Positions 1 to 8,292 of a stretch of DNA of 64,000 bases are shown in pieces. The DNA is taken from NCBI GenBank assembly GCA_902801375.1, contig CADCIB010000004.1, positions 62,001 to 126,000 of the forward strand, given 5' to 3'. This DNA comes from an uncultured Prevotellaceae bacterium (lineage in GTDB: Bacteria; Bacteroidota; Bacteroidia; Bacteroidales; Bacteroidaceae). How positions within the stretch are numbered: the first letter of the stretch is position 1; each line of letters begins with the position of its first letter. The notes beneath the pieces are model-generated. The model was not told the DNA's origin. It saw only the letters and a program-made list of their open reading frames with translations, and did no database searches. Position numbers and translations under genes: made by a program.

Positions 1-425
1 TCGAGAATATCTACAACACTTATTCTTATCTCGGCGAGCAAGATAAGGCAAAGAATTTCCTTAAGGGTGTGCTCGACAAGGATCCCAACAACTTTGTGGC
101 TCTCGCTGATATGGGTATTGCCTGCATGCGCGACGACAATGTAGACGACGCAATCACCTATCTGCGCCGTGCCATCGCCGTGAAAGACGACAATGCTGTG
201 CTCCACACCTATGTGGGTGCCTGCTGCGTAGCTAAAGCTCAGGTGGAAGTAGTTCCCGAGAATGCCAAGAAATTCTACGAGGAGGCTGTACAGCACTACG
301 ACCGCGCCAAGGCACTTGACCCCAACAAGGAAGTCAGCAACTGGGGCTACAGCCGTTACAGCGCCTATAGCCAACTTTACGGTCCCGAAGACCCGCGTAC
401 CAAGGCTGCTGAGGCAGAACAATAA
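1..425 (+). CDS. TPR-repeat protein, C-terminal part (truncated by window edge)
   Basis: The reading frame is open from base 3 and enters from outside the window, so the start is not visible. The visible part is made of helical tetratricopeptide-like repeats: units with the pattern LG/A at the turn and a P about every 34 residues (LDKDPNNFVALADMG, LRRAIAVKDDNAVLHTYVGA, YDRAKALDPNKEVSNWGY). TPR proteins are protein-protein interaction scaffolds. No catalytic motif is seen and the specific partner cannot be told. The stop is 16 bp before the next TPR gene on the same strand, so the two are probably cotranscribed and may act together at the cell envelope (inference). Confidence 0.8.
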   Translation, partial: ENIYNTYSYLGEQDKAKNFLKGVLDKDPNNFVALADMGIACMRDDNVDDAITYLRRAIAVKDDNAVLHTYVGACCVAKAQVEVVPENAKKFYEEAVQHYDRAKALDPNKEVSNWGYSRYSAYSQLYGPEDPRTKAAEAEQ

Positions 426-441
426 TCGTAAAGATTAATAG

Positions 442-1650
442 ATGAAGAAAAAGAGAATCGTTTTGACAACGCTTCTCTTGATAATCCTACTACCGTGCTT
501 GAACGCTCAGAAAAAAGAGATTGCTCAAGCACGGACTTTTATCAAGAGCGGCAAGAGTCTCGACAAGGCTGAGACTATGATGCGTAAGCTGCTGAACGAT
601 AGCAGTAATCAGTCGAACACCAAGATACATGTGACCCTCTGCGAGGCGCTGCGCAAGCAATACGAAGAGCAGAATGAGAAAATGTATCTCAGGCAGAAGG
701 TTGACTCGGTGGCTATGTTCGGCATTTTGCAGCGTCTGTTCCTTGCCTGCGAGGCTCTCGACTCGCTCGAAATGGGGACTCTCGTCCCCCAGTCCTCACC
801 CCTCACCTCCAAACTAAAGTATCGAGCACGGCATGCCGCCTATCTGGACACCTATCGTAACAACCTTAGGAGTGCCGCGTCGTTCTACATGCGGCAGCAG
901 AAATACCGAGAGGCCTTCGACTTCAACGACCTGTATATCGGCTGTATGAAACAGCCCCTTTTTGCTGATTATCATTATCCTGAAAGCCCCCTTGCAGCCT
1001 ACTGGGCCCTTTTTGCTGGCTATAAGCTGGGCGATTACGACCTGACCATGAAGTACGCCGATATGGCCTTGAAAGACTCTACCCACCTGGAATACACGCT
1101 GCAATATTTGGCAGAAACTTACCAACGGCTGGATAATATGGCACTTTATGAGAAGACCTTGACCGATGGTTTTAACAGCTATGGCAATTCGCCCTATTTC
1201 TTTTCCAAACTCATGGACTTTTACAACCGCCGCAGCCGTCCAGACTTGGCCATGCAGGTGGTGGACCGCGCTTTGGAGAAAAACGACACCAGTCAACTGT
1301 TTCTTTTCGCAAAAAGCACTCAGTTGCTCAATATGGGCGACTATCTGCCTTGCATCGAAATTTGCGACACGCTCATCCGTCGCGACTCCACGATGGCCGA
1401 TGCTCACTACAACGCTGGAGTGGCCTACTTGAATCTTGCCTTCGAGACAGAAAAGAATACTTCAGCCAAACCTGCCAAGAAACGCGAACTGCTGAAGCAT
1501 TATTATTCCTCAGCCCGGCCATACATGGAGCGTTACCGCGAGCTCCGACCGGAGGAAAAGGAAAAGTGGGCCGCCGCTCTCTACAACATCTACTTGAACT
1601 TGAACATGGGAAAGGAGTTCCTCGAAATTGACCGCCTTTTGCGAGAGTGA
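442..1650 (+). CDS. Secreted/periplasmic TPR-repeat protein
   Basis: 402 residues. The N-terminus is a typical signal peptide: KKKR, then a hydrophobic run, then CLNA before QKK, so export across the inner membrane is expected. The rest is helical repeats recognisable as TPR (for example around residues 190-240 and 285-330, with YNAGVAYLNLAF as a late unit). No enzyme motif is visible. Residues near 112-122 (TLVPQSSPLTS) are encoded by a pyrimidine-rich low-complexity stretch at about 774-811 that looks inserted between helices. It follows the truncated TPR gene by 16 bp and probably shares its transcript. Function unknown beyond a scaffold role. Confidence 0.8.
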   Translation: MKKKRIVLTTLLLIILLPCLNAQKKEIAQARTFIKSGKSLDKAETMMRKLLNDSSNQSNTKIHVTLCEALRKQYEEQNEKMYLRQKVDSVAMFGILQRLFLACEALDSLEMGTLVPQSSPLTSKLKYRARHAAYLDTYRNNLRSAASFYMRQQKYREAFDFNDLYIGCMKQPLFADYHYPESPLAAYWALFAGYKLGDYDLTMKYADMALKDSTHLEYTLQYLAETYQRLDNMALYEKTLTDGFNSYGNSPYFFSKLMDFYNRRSRPDLAMQVVDRALEKNDTSQLFLFAKSTQLLNMGDYLPCIEICDTLIRRDSTMADAHYNAGVAYLNLAFETEKNTSAKPAKKRELLKHYYSSARPYMERYRELRPEEKEKWAAALYNIYLNLNMGKEFLEIDRLLRE

Positions 1651-1686
1651 CCTTCTAAGAATAAATGAATTCATATTTCTAATCTC

Positions 1687-1796
1687 GACAGAGACCATCG
1701 CTGAGGTTGTCAGAGATGGTCTTTGTTGTTGTCAGAGATTATTTCCAAGGACGTCAGAAATGGTTTCTATTCTCGTCAGAGATAGTCTCTGAAGGT
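1687..1796 (+). repeat. 22-nt-period degenerate tandem array 1 (5 units)
   Basis: Units start at 1687, 1709, 1731, 1753 and 1775, exactly 22 bp apart. Each begins with GACAGAGA, GTCAGAGAT, GTCAGAGAT, GTCAGAAAT or GTCAGAGAT, followed by a variable 13-nt half. Two fold-backs lie inside: AGACCATC (1692-1699) with GATGGTCT (1715-1722), and the palindrome CAGAGA-TAG-TCTCTG (1777-1791). The array lies between the TPR gene and the promoter of the radical SAM gene, ending 59 bp before its -33 box. Not a CRISPR: there are no exact repeats and spacers are too short. Confidence 0.8.
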
Positions 1797-1855
1797 ACCA
1801 TCCCTATTCTTTTCATACAATCTTTGTGTTTTTTAGAAAAAAATGCCAATATTTC

Positions 1856-1886
1856 TTTGTTTATATTCTTTTTTTTCTTATCTTTG
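1856..1886 (+). promoter_or_regulatory. Bacteroidetes promoter of the radical SAM gene
   Basis: TTTG at 1856-1859, a 19-bp spacer, then TATCTTTG at 1879-1886 match the Bacteroidetes -33/-7 consensus (TTTG, 19-21 bp, TAnnTTTG). The ATG at 1896 is only 9 bp after the -7 box, so the transcript should have almost no leader. Confidence 0.75.
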
Positions 1887-1895
1887 CAACAGATT

Positions 1896-2729
1896 ATGGC
1901 AACGATTATCTATCCAGCACCCATCTTCGGACCGGTCAAGAGCCGCCGACTGGGTATCTCGTTGGGCATTAACCTGATGCCTGCCGATGGGAAGGTATGC
2001 ACCTTCGACTGCATCTACTGCGAATGTGGTTTCAACAATGATTTCCGCCCGCGACTGCCTCGTCCCACCCGTGAAGAGGTGGCTGAGGCCTTGGAGCACA
2101 AACTTCGTGAGATGGCGGGATTAGAGCAGGCGGTGAGCGCCTCTTCCGTTCATTTGCAACAAGCGGCGAATATCCCGCCGGGCGTACTGCCCGATGTGCT
2201 TACTTTTGCCGGCAACGGCGAGCCTACAGCGCACCCACACTTTGCGGAAATCATCGACGACACCCTCCGTCTGCGCGACAAGTATTGCCCAGATGCTAAG
2301 GTTTCCGTACTGAGCAATGCCACCATGCTTCATAAGGATAGCGTCAGGCAAGCGCTCATGCGTGTGGACAACAATATCCTAAAACTCGACACCATTAATC
2401 CAGACTATATAAATAAGGTAGACCGACCTACAGGACGGTACGATGTAGATGAGGTCGTCAGCAACATGAAACTGTTCTCTGGCCATCTCATCATCCAGAC
2501 CATGTTCTTGAAAGGGATGTCTGGCGGTGAGAACGTAGACAACACGGGCGATGAATACATCGCCCCATGGCTCGAGGTCGTCAACGACATCAGGCCTCAG
2601 AGCGTCATGATCTACACCATCGATCGCGAGACGCCCGACCACAACCTCTTGAAAGCCACGCATGAAGAGCTCGATGCTATCAAGCAACGTGTAGAGGCGT
2701 TGGGCATTCCCTGCACGGCTTCTTACTGA
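1896..2729 (+). CDS. Radical SAM protein, COG0731-like (MoaA/NifB/Tyw1-related)
   Basis: 277 residues from ATG 1896. The cluster-binding motif CTFDCIYC gives Cys35, Cys39 and Cys42 (CxxxCxxC), which bind the 4Fe-4S cluster that cleaves S-adenosylmethionine. The GNGEPTAHP stretch matches the SAM-binding GGE-type segment of the family. The N-terminus (IFGPVKSRRLGISLGINL) is typical of the COG0731 group of Fe-S oxidoreductases; the substrate of the bacterial members is not established. The open frame runs upstream to 1707, but that extension translates the 22-nt repeat array and precedes the promoter, so ATG 1896 is preferred. Length fits a single-domain TIM-barrel radical SAM enzyme. Confidence 0.85.
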   Translation: MATIIYPAPIFGPVKSRRLGISLGINLMPADGKVCTFDCIYCECGFNNDFRPRLPRPTREEVAEALEHKLREMAGLEQAVSASSVHLQQAANIPPGVLPDVLTFAGNGEPTAHPHFAEIIDDTLRLRDKYCPDAKVSVLSNATMLHKDSVRQALMRVDNNILKLDTINPDYINKVDRPTGRYDVDEVVSNMKLFSGHLIIQTMFLKGMSGGENVDNTGDEYIAPWLEVVNDIRPQSVMIYTIDRETPDHNLLKATHEELDAIKQRVEALGIPCTASY

Positions 2730-2754
2730 AACAGTTTCTTAACTAAAAATCCCT

Positions 2755-5388
2755 ATGAAAATGAAAAAGTATTACTCCATTGTTTTGGCATTTTTGCTTG
2801 CCATGTGCTATTGCGTGCAGAAAGCAAATGCCGCTGAAAAGGACGACGGTATGTTCGTTTACAATACCTACAAAGCCACTATCGGTGCCAACACCAATGT
2901 CGATTGTGCCGAGATCGTAGGCTTCTCTAAGTCCTATCCCGACACGGGGGGCGATATCGAGCTGAACTTCAACTACGGAACGGGTAAGGTCACCATAGAA
3001 GGGGCACAGTATTACCTCTATAAACTTGGCGACTCCGCCTTCTCTCCCTACAACTCGCGCTACCAGACATGGATACAGGGCCGTGAGATGTGCCGACGCA
3101 TTACCAAGCTCTATATCAATTGCTCGTCGCTCCAATACATTGGTGATGCGACGTTCCAGGGGTGCGAGAAACTCAAGGACGTGACGCTCTACTACGTTTC
3201 CTACGACTATGCCATCAAGGATATTGGCAGCTATGCTTTTGAGTCGACGGCCATCGAAAGCATCAACCTCCCCAAAAACGTCACCGTCATCCGGAATTAT
3301 TGCTTCGCCAACACGCCCAACCTCAAGAGCATCGACCTCAAGAATGCTTCGAATATCGGCCCTTATGCCTTCTATAACTCAGGGCTCGAGTATGTCACGC
3401 TCTGCAAGGAACTGCTCAACTCCATGTATGACTCCTGGGATATCGGAGAATATGCTTTTGGCAATTGCTCGCTACTCAAAGCGGTGAAGACCACACAACC
3501 TACGCCTTATTCCATTTGGGCGAATGCCTTCTCAGGCATCCCTTACGATGCCGTGCTCATCGTGCCCGACGGTTCTGAAAGCGCCTATGCTTCAGCGAAG
3601 GGGTGGAGTGCTTTCTACCACATCGAAGGCACTTCGCTCGTGGGCAAGGAGTTTGAGGACACCATTTTCCGGTATCTCGTGCTCGACGACGACAACGACA
3701 ACAACAACCACACGTGCGAGATCATCGGTTTGTCGTCGCAGTTTACCGACGACCATATCGGATGGTATGGGCCTTCCAAGGAGGCTTACTGTGCTGACGC
3801 CATGGGCAAATGGCACACCTTCCGCATCATCGGTGTCGGCGACCGAGCTTTCTATTACAGCGACCTCACCTCGGCCGACCTCACTAACTGCGAGTATATG
3901 ACTTACATCGGCGAACGGGCCTTCGCCAACAGCAAAGAGCTGTCCTATGTGTCGCTGCCCTCAGGCATGTACCACATCAGGCAGGGGGCCTTCGAGGGGT
4001 GCTTAAGCCTCTATGCCATGAACCTGCCCGACAATGTGGAGAAAATCGGCGCACGTGCCTACGCGGGCTCTGGCATCCACGAAGTCAGCATTCCCGCTAA
4101 CACGGCCACCATACAGGAAGAGACATTTGCCGACTGTCAGAACCTGACAGACGTTAAACTGCCCAGCCAGATCGGGTATGTCATGGACCATGCATTCAGT
4201 GGTTCCTCCATCACTTCGGTCGTACTCAACTCCTATCTTTCCGGCGACATCTACAGCGGAGCCTTCTCCAACTGCAAGCAGCTCGAATATGTCGTGGCTC
4301 TGGCTGGATCTCCCGGAGATATCCCAGAAGATGTGTTCAAGGGCGTGAAGAGCGGTGCCATCCTCTATGTCGCCGCCGACAGCTACGACCACTATGCATC
4401 GCTGCCAGGCTGGACCAAGTACCTGACGCTGATGACGATGGACACTACTGGCGAAGAATTCGAATCTTATGGATATAAGTATGTCGTCACGAATTTCGAC
4501 ATGAATCCTGATGTCGATCTGTCCTACCGTTCATTGAATCTCCTCGGTTTCTCCGCCGACAATAAGGATGCCACCTATGTCAGTCCGCCAAATACGGTCA
4601 ATTACAAAGGTTTTGAGTACAAAACCACTTACCTCGAAGGAGAGTCGTTCATGAACAACAAGAACATCGAATATGTCAGCCTACCTGGATTTATTGATAT
4701 CATCGGGCAGAGCGCCTTCAAGAATTGCACCAACCTCAGCTATGTGTATCTCCCTTGGGATCTATACGTTATTGGCAACAACGCTTTCGAGAACACAGCC
4801 ATAGAGCATATCTATCTGCCAGAGTATGCAGGGCGTATCGGCATCGAGGCCTTCCGCAACTGCAAGCAACTGCGCGAGGTGGAGTTCAGCGCCAACATGG
4901 AGATGGTCAACGAACGCGCTTTCCAAGGATGCACCAGTCTCCAAGAGATTCGTCTGCCCAACCTCAATTGGGTATATTACGGCGAGGATGCCTTTGCTGA
5001 ATCAGGAATCTCCCGCCTGCATATCCCCTTCAATATCGACACCGACTGCTTCAGCCTCGGCACCTTCCGCGACTGCAAGAACCTGTTGCGCGTACAGGTC
5101 GACATCCCTTCTCCAAAGCCCATCGACAGCCGCGTCTTCAGCGGATCCTACAGCAAGGCAACACTCCTCGTACCCAATGGCATGGTCGGCATCTATAGCA
5201 CGCTCGGCGGATGGAAGAACTTCTACTCTTTCTACGATCACAACACCATGCCCACCGCCATCGCCACCCCCACTGTCCTGTACAACGCGACTCCTTCGCA
5301 TTCTCTCTACGACCTCCAAGGCCGTCGCGTGGAGAATCCTACAAAGGGAGTTTATATCCAGAACGGTAAGAAGGTGTATGTGAAATAA
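2755..5388 (+). CDS. BspA-like leucine-rich-repeat surface protein
   Basis: 877 residues. Signal peptide: KMKKYYSI, hydrophobic core, cleavage near ANA-AEK. The body is a long series of LRR_5/BspA-type repeats with the recurring pattern IG..AF..C..L..V.LP (for example IGDATFQGCEKLKDVTL, IGERAFANSKELSYVSLP, IGIEAFRNCKQLREVEF), in three blocks separated by linkers at about 300 and 560. It ends with YDLQGRRVENPTKGVYIQNG and a basic tail, the shared C-terminal segment that resembles a shortened T9SS-type sorting domain. BspA proteins of oral Bacteroidetes mediate binding to host proteins and coaggregation; the ligand here is unknown. It is followed 31 bp later by a paralogue on the same strand. 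Confidence 0.9.
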   Translation: MKMKKYYSIVLAFLLAMCYCVQKANAAEKDDGMFVYNTYKATIGANTNVDCAEIVGFSKSYPDTGGDIELNFNYGTGKVTIEGAQYYLYKLGDSAFSPYNSRYQTWIQGREMCRRITKLYINCSSLQYIGDATFQGCEKLKDVTLYYVSYDYAIKDIGSYAFESTAIESINLPKNVTVIRNYCFANTPNLKSIDLKNASNIGPYAFYNSGLEYVTLCKELLNSMYDSWDIGEYAFGNCSLLKAVKTTQPTPYSIWANAFSGIPYDAVLIVPDGSESAYASAKGWSAFYHIEGTSLVGKEFEDTIFRYLVLDDDNDNNNHTCEIIGLSSQFTDDHIGWYGPSKEAYCADAMGKWHTFRIIGVGDRAFYYSDLTSADLTNCEYMTYIGERAFANSKELSYVSLPSGMYHIRQGAFEGCLSLYAMNLPDNVEKIGARAYAGSGIHEVSIPANTATIQEETFADCQNLTDVKLPSQIGYVMDHAFSGSSITSVVLNSYLSGDIYSGAFSNCKQLEYVVALAGSPGDIPEDVFKGVKSGAILYVAADSYDHYASLPGWTKYLTLMTMDTTGEEFESYGYKYVVTNFDMNPDVDLSYRSLNLLGFSADNKDATYVSPPNTVNYKGFEYKTTYLEGESFMNNKNIEYVSLPGFIDIIGQSAFKNCTNLSYVYLPWDLYVIGNNAFENTAIEHIYLPEYAGRIGIEAFRNCKQLREVEFSANMEMVNERAFQGCTSLQEIRLPNLNWVYYGEDAFAESGISRLHIPFNIDTDCFSLGTFRDCKNLLRVQVDIPSPKPIDSRVFSGSYSKATLLVPNGMVGIYSTLGGWKNFYSFYDHNTMPTAIATPTVLYNATPSHSLYDLQGRRVENPTKGVYIQNGKKVYVK

Positions 5389-5419
5389 TCGGAATAATGA
5401 ACAAAAGAATATGTGAACT

Positions 5420-8041
5420 ATGAGAAAGATTATGAAAAGAATGGCAGCGATAGCCCTGCTCATCGCTTTGCCTGCGCTTGCGAATGCTCAGACATTTGAA
5501 GACGACTATTTCACCTATGAAAAGGTGACTGCCAGTTCTGTGAAAATCGTCGGCTTCTCGACGAAGTTCAGCGAGAAGGCCGATCCTATCATCCTCGACG
5601 AAGAGGGGAACATTCGTCTCACACGCTGGGGGGCACCCTTCACCGAGCCCATTGTCGACGATGTCAGAATGGACATCTCAACCATCGGTGAGCTGGCTTT
5701 CTCGCCCGACAATCCCCTCTACGATTCGTGGCCAGAGGGCAAAGAACTGTGCAAGAACATTGTTTCGGTGGAAACCAGCTGGAGCAGTCTCACCAGGATT
5801 GAAGACAAAGCCTTCATGAATTGCGAGAACCTCTCCAGCATCACACTGGGCAACAACACCTATCCCCATCAGCCGATGAACTATGTAGGCAAATTAGCCT
5901 TTGCCGGCACCAAGCTCACCAGAGTATATTGGACAGGCGATTGCAAAACCATCCAAGACGGTTGTTTTGCCAATATCCCCACACTTACCGACTTCGACTT
6001 CAACAGTGTTGTCACCATCGGCGAGGGGGCCTTCCTGAATGCCAGCTTCGAGAATCTCGAGTTCCCCTCTACGCTGAAGAATATTCATAGCAAAGCCTTC
6101 GACGGATGCTCGAACCTGAAAGGCATCAAATGCAACGACTCCAACCCTAACGACATTGATGCCGATGCCTTCGACGGTATTCCCGACGATGTGCTGCTCA
6201 TCGTGCCCAAGGGAACTGAGGACCTTTACAAGGCATGCGTAGGCTGGAATGTCTTTGGCGACCGCATCCAGAGTTTCACAATGGTGGGAAAGATTGTCAG
6301 TGATAAATACTTCACCTACGAGATTTATGAGGACGACACCGAGGATACGGCTGGTAAGTGTATTATCACCGGTCTGGCTCCCGACTGCACATCATCCATG
6401 TTCTGGGGATATGAGATTTACGGCAGCGTCAGCGTGACAGACGAATCAGGAGCCAGTCACTACTATTCGGCCACTGCCATCGCTGAACGCGCTTTCCGGA
6501 ATGAAACGAACATCCAATGGATGGACCTCAGCAACACCAGCATCCGAAATATCGACAGCAAAGCCTTCTCAGGGTGCACTCAGATGTATCATCTCGATCT
6601 ACCAGAGAACCTCGAAGGCATAGGCGATTCGGCTTTCGAGGGATGTACCAAGCTTACCAAGGTGAATTTGCCTGAGAGTGTTTACTACCTCGGACAACGC
6701 GCATTCGCCGCATCAGGACTGAAAGACATCTGTATGAATACAACTCTGGGGTCAATCGGTGAGGAAGTGTATGCTGAGTGTCAGAGTCTGACGGATGTCG
6801 TCATACCTTCTAATATCCATTGGATTGGTAAGGGAGCTTTTTCGGAATCGAGCATTCAGTCGGTTGTGCTTTGTGCTGAGTTGAATAACTATATCTATGA
6901 TTTTGCGTTCGCTGACTGTCCGAACCTCAAAAAGGTGATAGCCTTGAACACCAATCCCGGCGATATTTCCGTTAATGTGTTCAAGGGCGTAGCCGAGGGT
7001 GCCGTGCTCTTCGTGCCGTTAGGTGCTTATGAGAATTATTACGGCCTACCAGGATGGACCACCTATCTGACCCTCAAGGATTTGTATAATACCGAGGGAA
7101 TGACCTTCGACAATGGCGACTTCAAGTACGAAGTGCTCCACTTCGATCCTTTTGCTGACATCTCGCAGCGATCCCTTCTCCTGCTTGGCGTTGCCAAAGG
7201 AAAGAATCCTACTCAAGTTGCCATCCCCGAAATTGTTATGTTCGACGATATGGACTACTGCGTCTCTTCCATCGATGATGCTGCCTTCCAAAACAATGGC
7301 AACATCTCTCTTGTCGACCTCTCTGCCTGCACTCACCTCACCGACATCGGAGAATATACCTTCAGTGGGTGCGCCAAGCTCCAGAATGTCCTTCTGTCTG
7401 AAAGCGTGGAGAATATCTACGAGGGGGCCTTCATGCAGTCCGCAATCGAGAATATCTCCTTCGGTGAAAACTTACAGACCATTTGGCTACACGCCTTCCA
7501 CGACTGCAACAAACTGAAAAGTGTTAACTTCAATTGCTACGGCTTGTTGGAAATTGGACTGGAGGCCTTCAAAAACACTATCTCCCTCGAAAAGCTCGAC
7601 TTGCCCTATTGTAGCAACCTGACCATCTATGAGCGCGCTTTCTCCAATTCGGGCATCAAGAGCCTCTACATCCCCTACTGCATCGATACTGACTTGTGGT
7701 TCGGTGAGGTGTTCATGGATTGTCCAAACCTCACAGATGTCTACTCCGACATCCATGAGGTATATCCGCCCAAGGCTCTGAACTATACGAATGTCTTCGC
7801 TGGGGTCTACGAAAACGCCACGCTCTGGGTTCGAGAGGGATTGGTGGATACCTATCAGGCTCTCGATGGATGGAATAACTTCTACCAGATTAAGGAGAAT
7901 ATTGGCTCACCTACCGGCATCGATTCGCTTAAGATCAATGAGGCTCTGTCTCATCACGTCTACGACCTACAAGGGCGACGCGTGGAGAATGCCCGAAAAG
8001 GCATCTATATCGTAAACGGTAAAAAAGTCGTGATTCAATGA
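5420..8041 (+). CDS. BspA-like leucine-rich-repeat surface protein (paralogue of the preceding gene)
   Basis: 873 residues. Start at ATG 5420, or 12 bp later at the second Met (KRMAAIALL). Signal peptide ends near ALANA-QTF. The architecture copies the upstream protein: three blocks of BspA/LRR_5 repeats (IGDSAFEGCTKLTKVNLP, IGKGAFSESSIQSVVL, IGLEAFKNTISLEKLDLP), similar block linkers (GMTFDNGDFKYEV), and the C-terminal segment YDLQGRRVENARKGIYIVNG. The pair probably arose by tandem duplication and both are likely cell-surface or secreted adhesion proteins (inference). A strong hairpin follows at 8094-8127. Confidence 0.9.
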   Translation: MRKIMKRMAAIALLIALPALANAQTFEDDYFTYEKVTASSVKIVGFSTKFSEKADPIILDEEGNIRLTRWGAPFTEPIVDDVRMDISTIGELAFSPDNPLYDSWPEGKELCKNIVSVETSWSSLTRIEDKAFMNCENLSSITLGNNTYPHQPMNYVGKLAFAGTKLTRVYWTGDCKTIQDGCFANIPTLTDFDFNSVVTIGEGAFLNASFENLEFPSTLKNIHSKAFDGCSNLKGIKCNDSNPNDIDADAFDGIPDDVLLIVPKGTEDLYKACVGWNVFGDRIQSFTMVGKIVSDKYFTYEIYEDDTEDTAGKCIITGLAPDCTSSMFWGYEIYGSVSVTDESGASHYYSATAIAERAFRNETNIQWMDLSNTSIRNIDSKAFSGCTQMYHLDLPENLEGIGDSAFEGCTKLTKVNLPESVYYLGQRAFAASGLKDICMNTTLGSIGEEVYAECQSLTDVVIPSNIHWIGKGAFSESSIQSVVLCAELNNYIYDFAFADCPNLKKVIALNTNPGDISVNVFKGVAEGAVLFVPLGAYENYYGLPGWTTYLTLKDLYNTEGMTFDNGDFKYEVLHFDPFADISQRSLLLLGVAKGKNPTQVAIPEIVMFDDMDYCVSSIDDAAFQNNGNISLVDLSACTHLTDIGEYTFSGCAKLQNVLLSESVENIYEGAFMQSAIENISFGENLQTIWLHAFHDCNKLKSVNFNCYGLLEIGLEAFKNTISLEKLDLPYCSNLTIYERAFSNSGIKSLYIPYCIDTDLWFGEVFMDCPNLTDVYSDIHEVYPPKALNYTNVFAGVYENATLWVREGLVDTYQALDGWNNFYQIKENIGSPTGIDSLKINEALSHHVYDLQGRRVENARKGIYIVNGKKVVIQ

Positions 8042-8093
8042 GTGAAAAACGCAAAAGCCACAATTACGACAAATAATACGTAGAAAAATCCTT

Positions 8094-8127
8094 CATCCCC
8101 GAATTGCACATGAGCGATTCGGGGATG
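8094..8127 (+). terminator. Hairpin terminator after the LRR pair
   Basis: CATCCCCGAAT (8094-8104) pairs perfectly with ATTCGGGGATG (8117-8127), an 11-bp stem with a 12-nt loop. T-rich sequence follows, including seven T at about 8141-8148. It separates the LRR genes from the RND operon. Confidence 0.75.
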
Positions 8128-8216
8128 CTCGTTTTGCATCGTTTTTTTGCATGCAAAAGTTAGTTAATTGTTACGAATTATTGAATATCTACACACATAA
8201 TTCAATAATAATGTAG

Positions 8217-8224
8217 TACCTTTG
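8217..8224 (+). promoter_or_regulatory. Candidate -7 box of the RND efflux operon
   Basis: TACCTTTG followed by CAC matches the Bacteroidetes -7 element. No clear TTTG is present 19-21 bp upstream, so the promoter may depend on an activator or be weak. The predicted leader to ATG 8293 is about 65 nt. Confidence 0.5.
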
Positions 8225-8292
8225 CACGTTGAAATCCTATATCGGTCTTGAAGGATTCCATGAAGAAATAACAAAAATATCAATAAAAAAGT

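Noticed and set aside
1687-1796. CRISPR array interpretation of the 22-nt arrays
   Set aside because: Repeats are not exact, spacers would be only about 13 nt, and no cas gene is present in the window.
1707-1895. N-terminal extension of the radical SAM frame up to 1707
   Set aside because: It translates the 22-nt repeat array, lies before the promoter, and lacks similarity to the family; ATG 1896 is the natural start.
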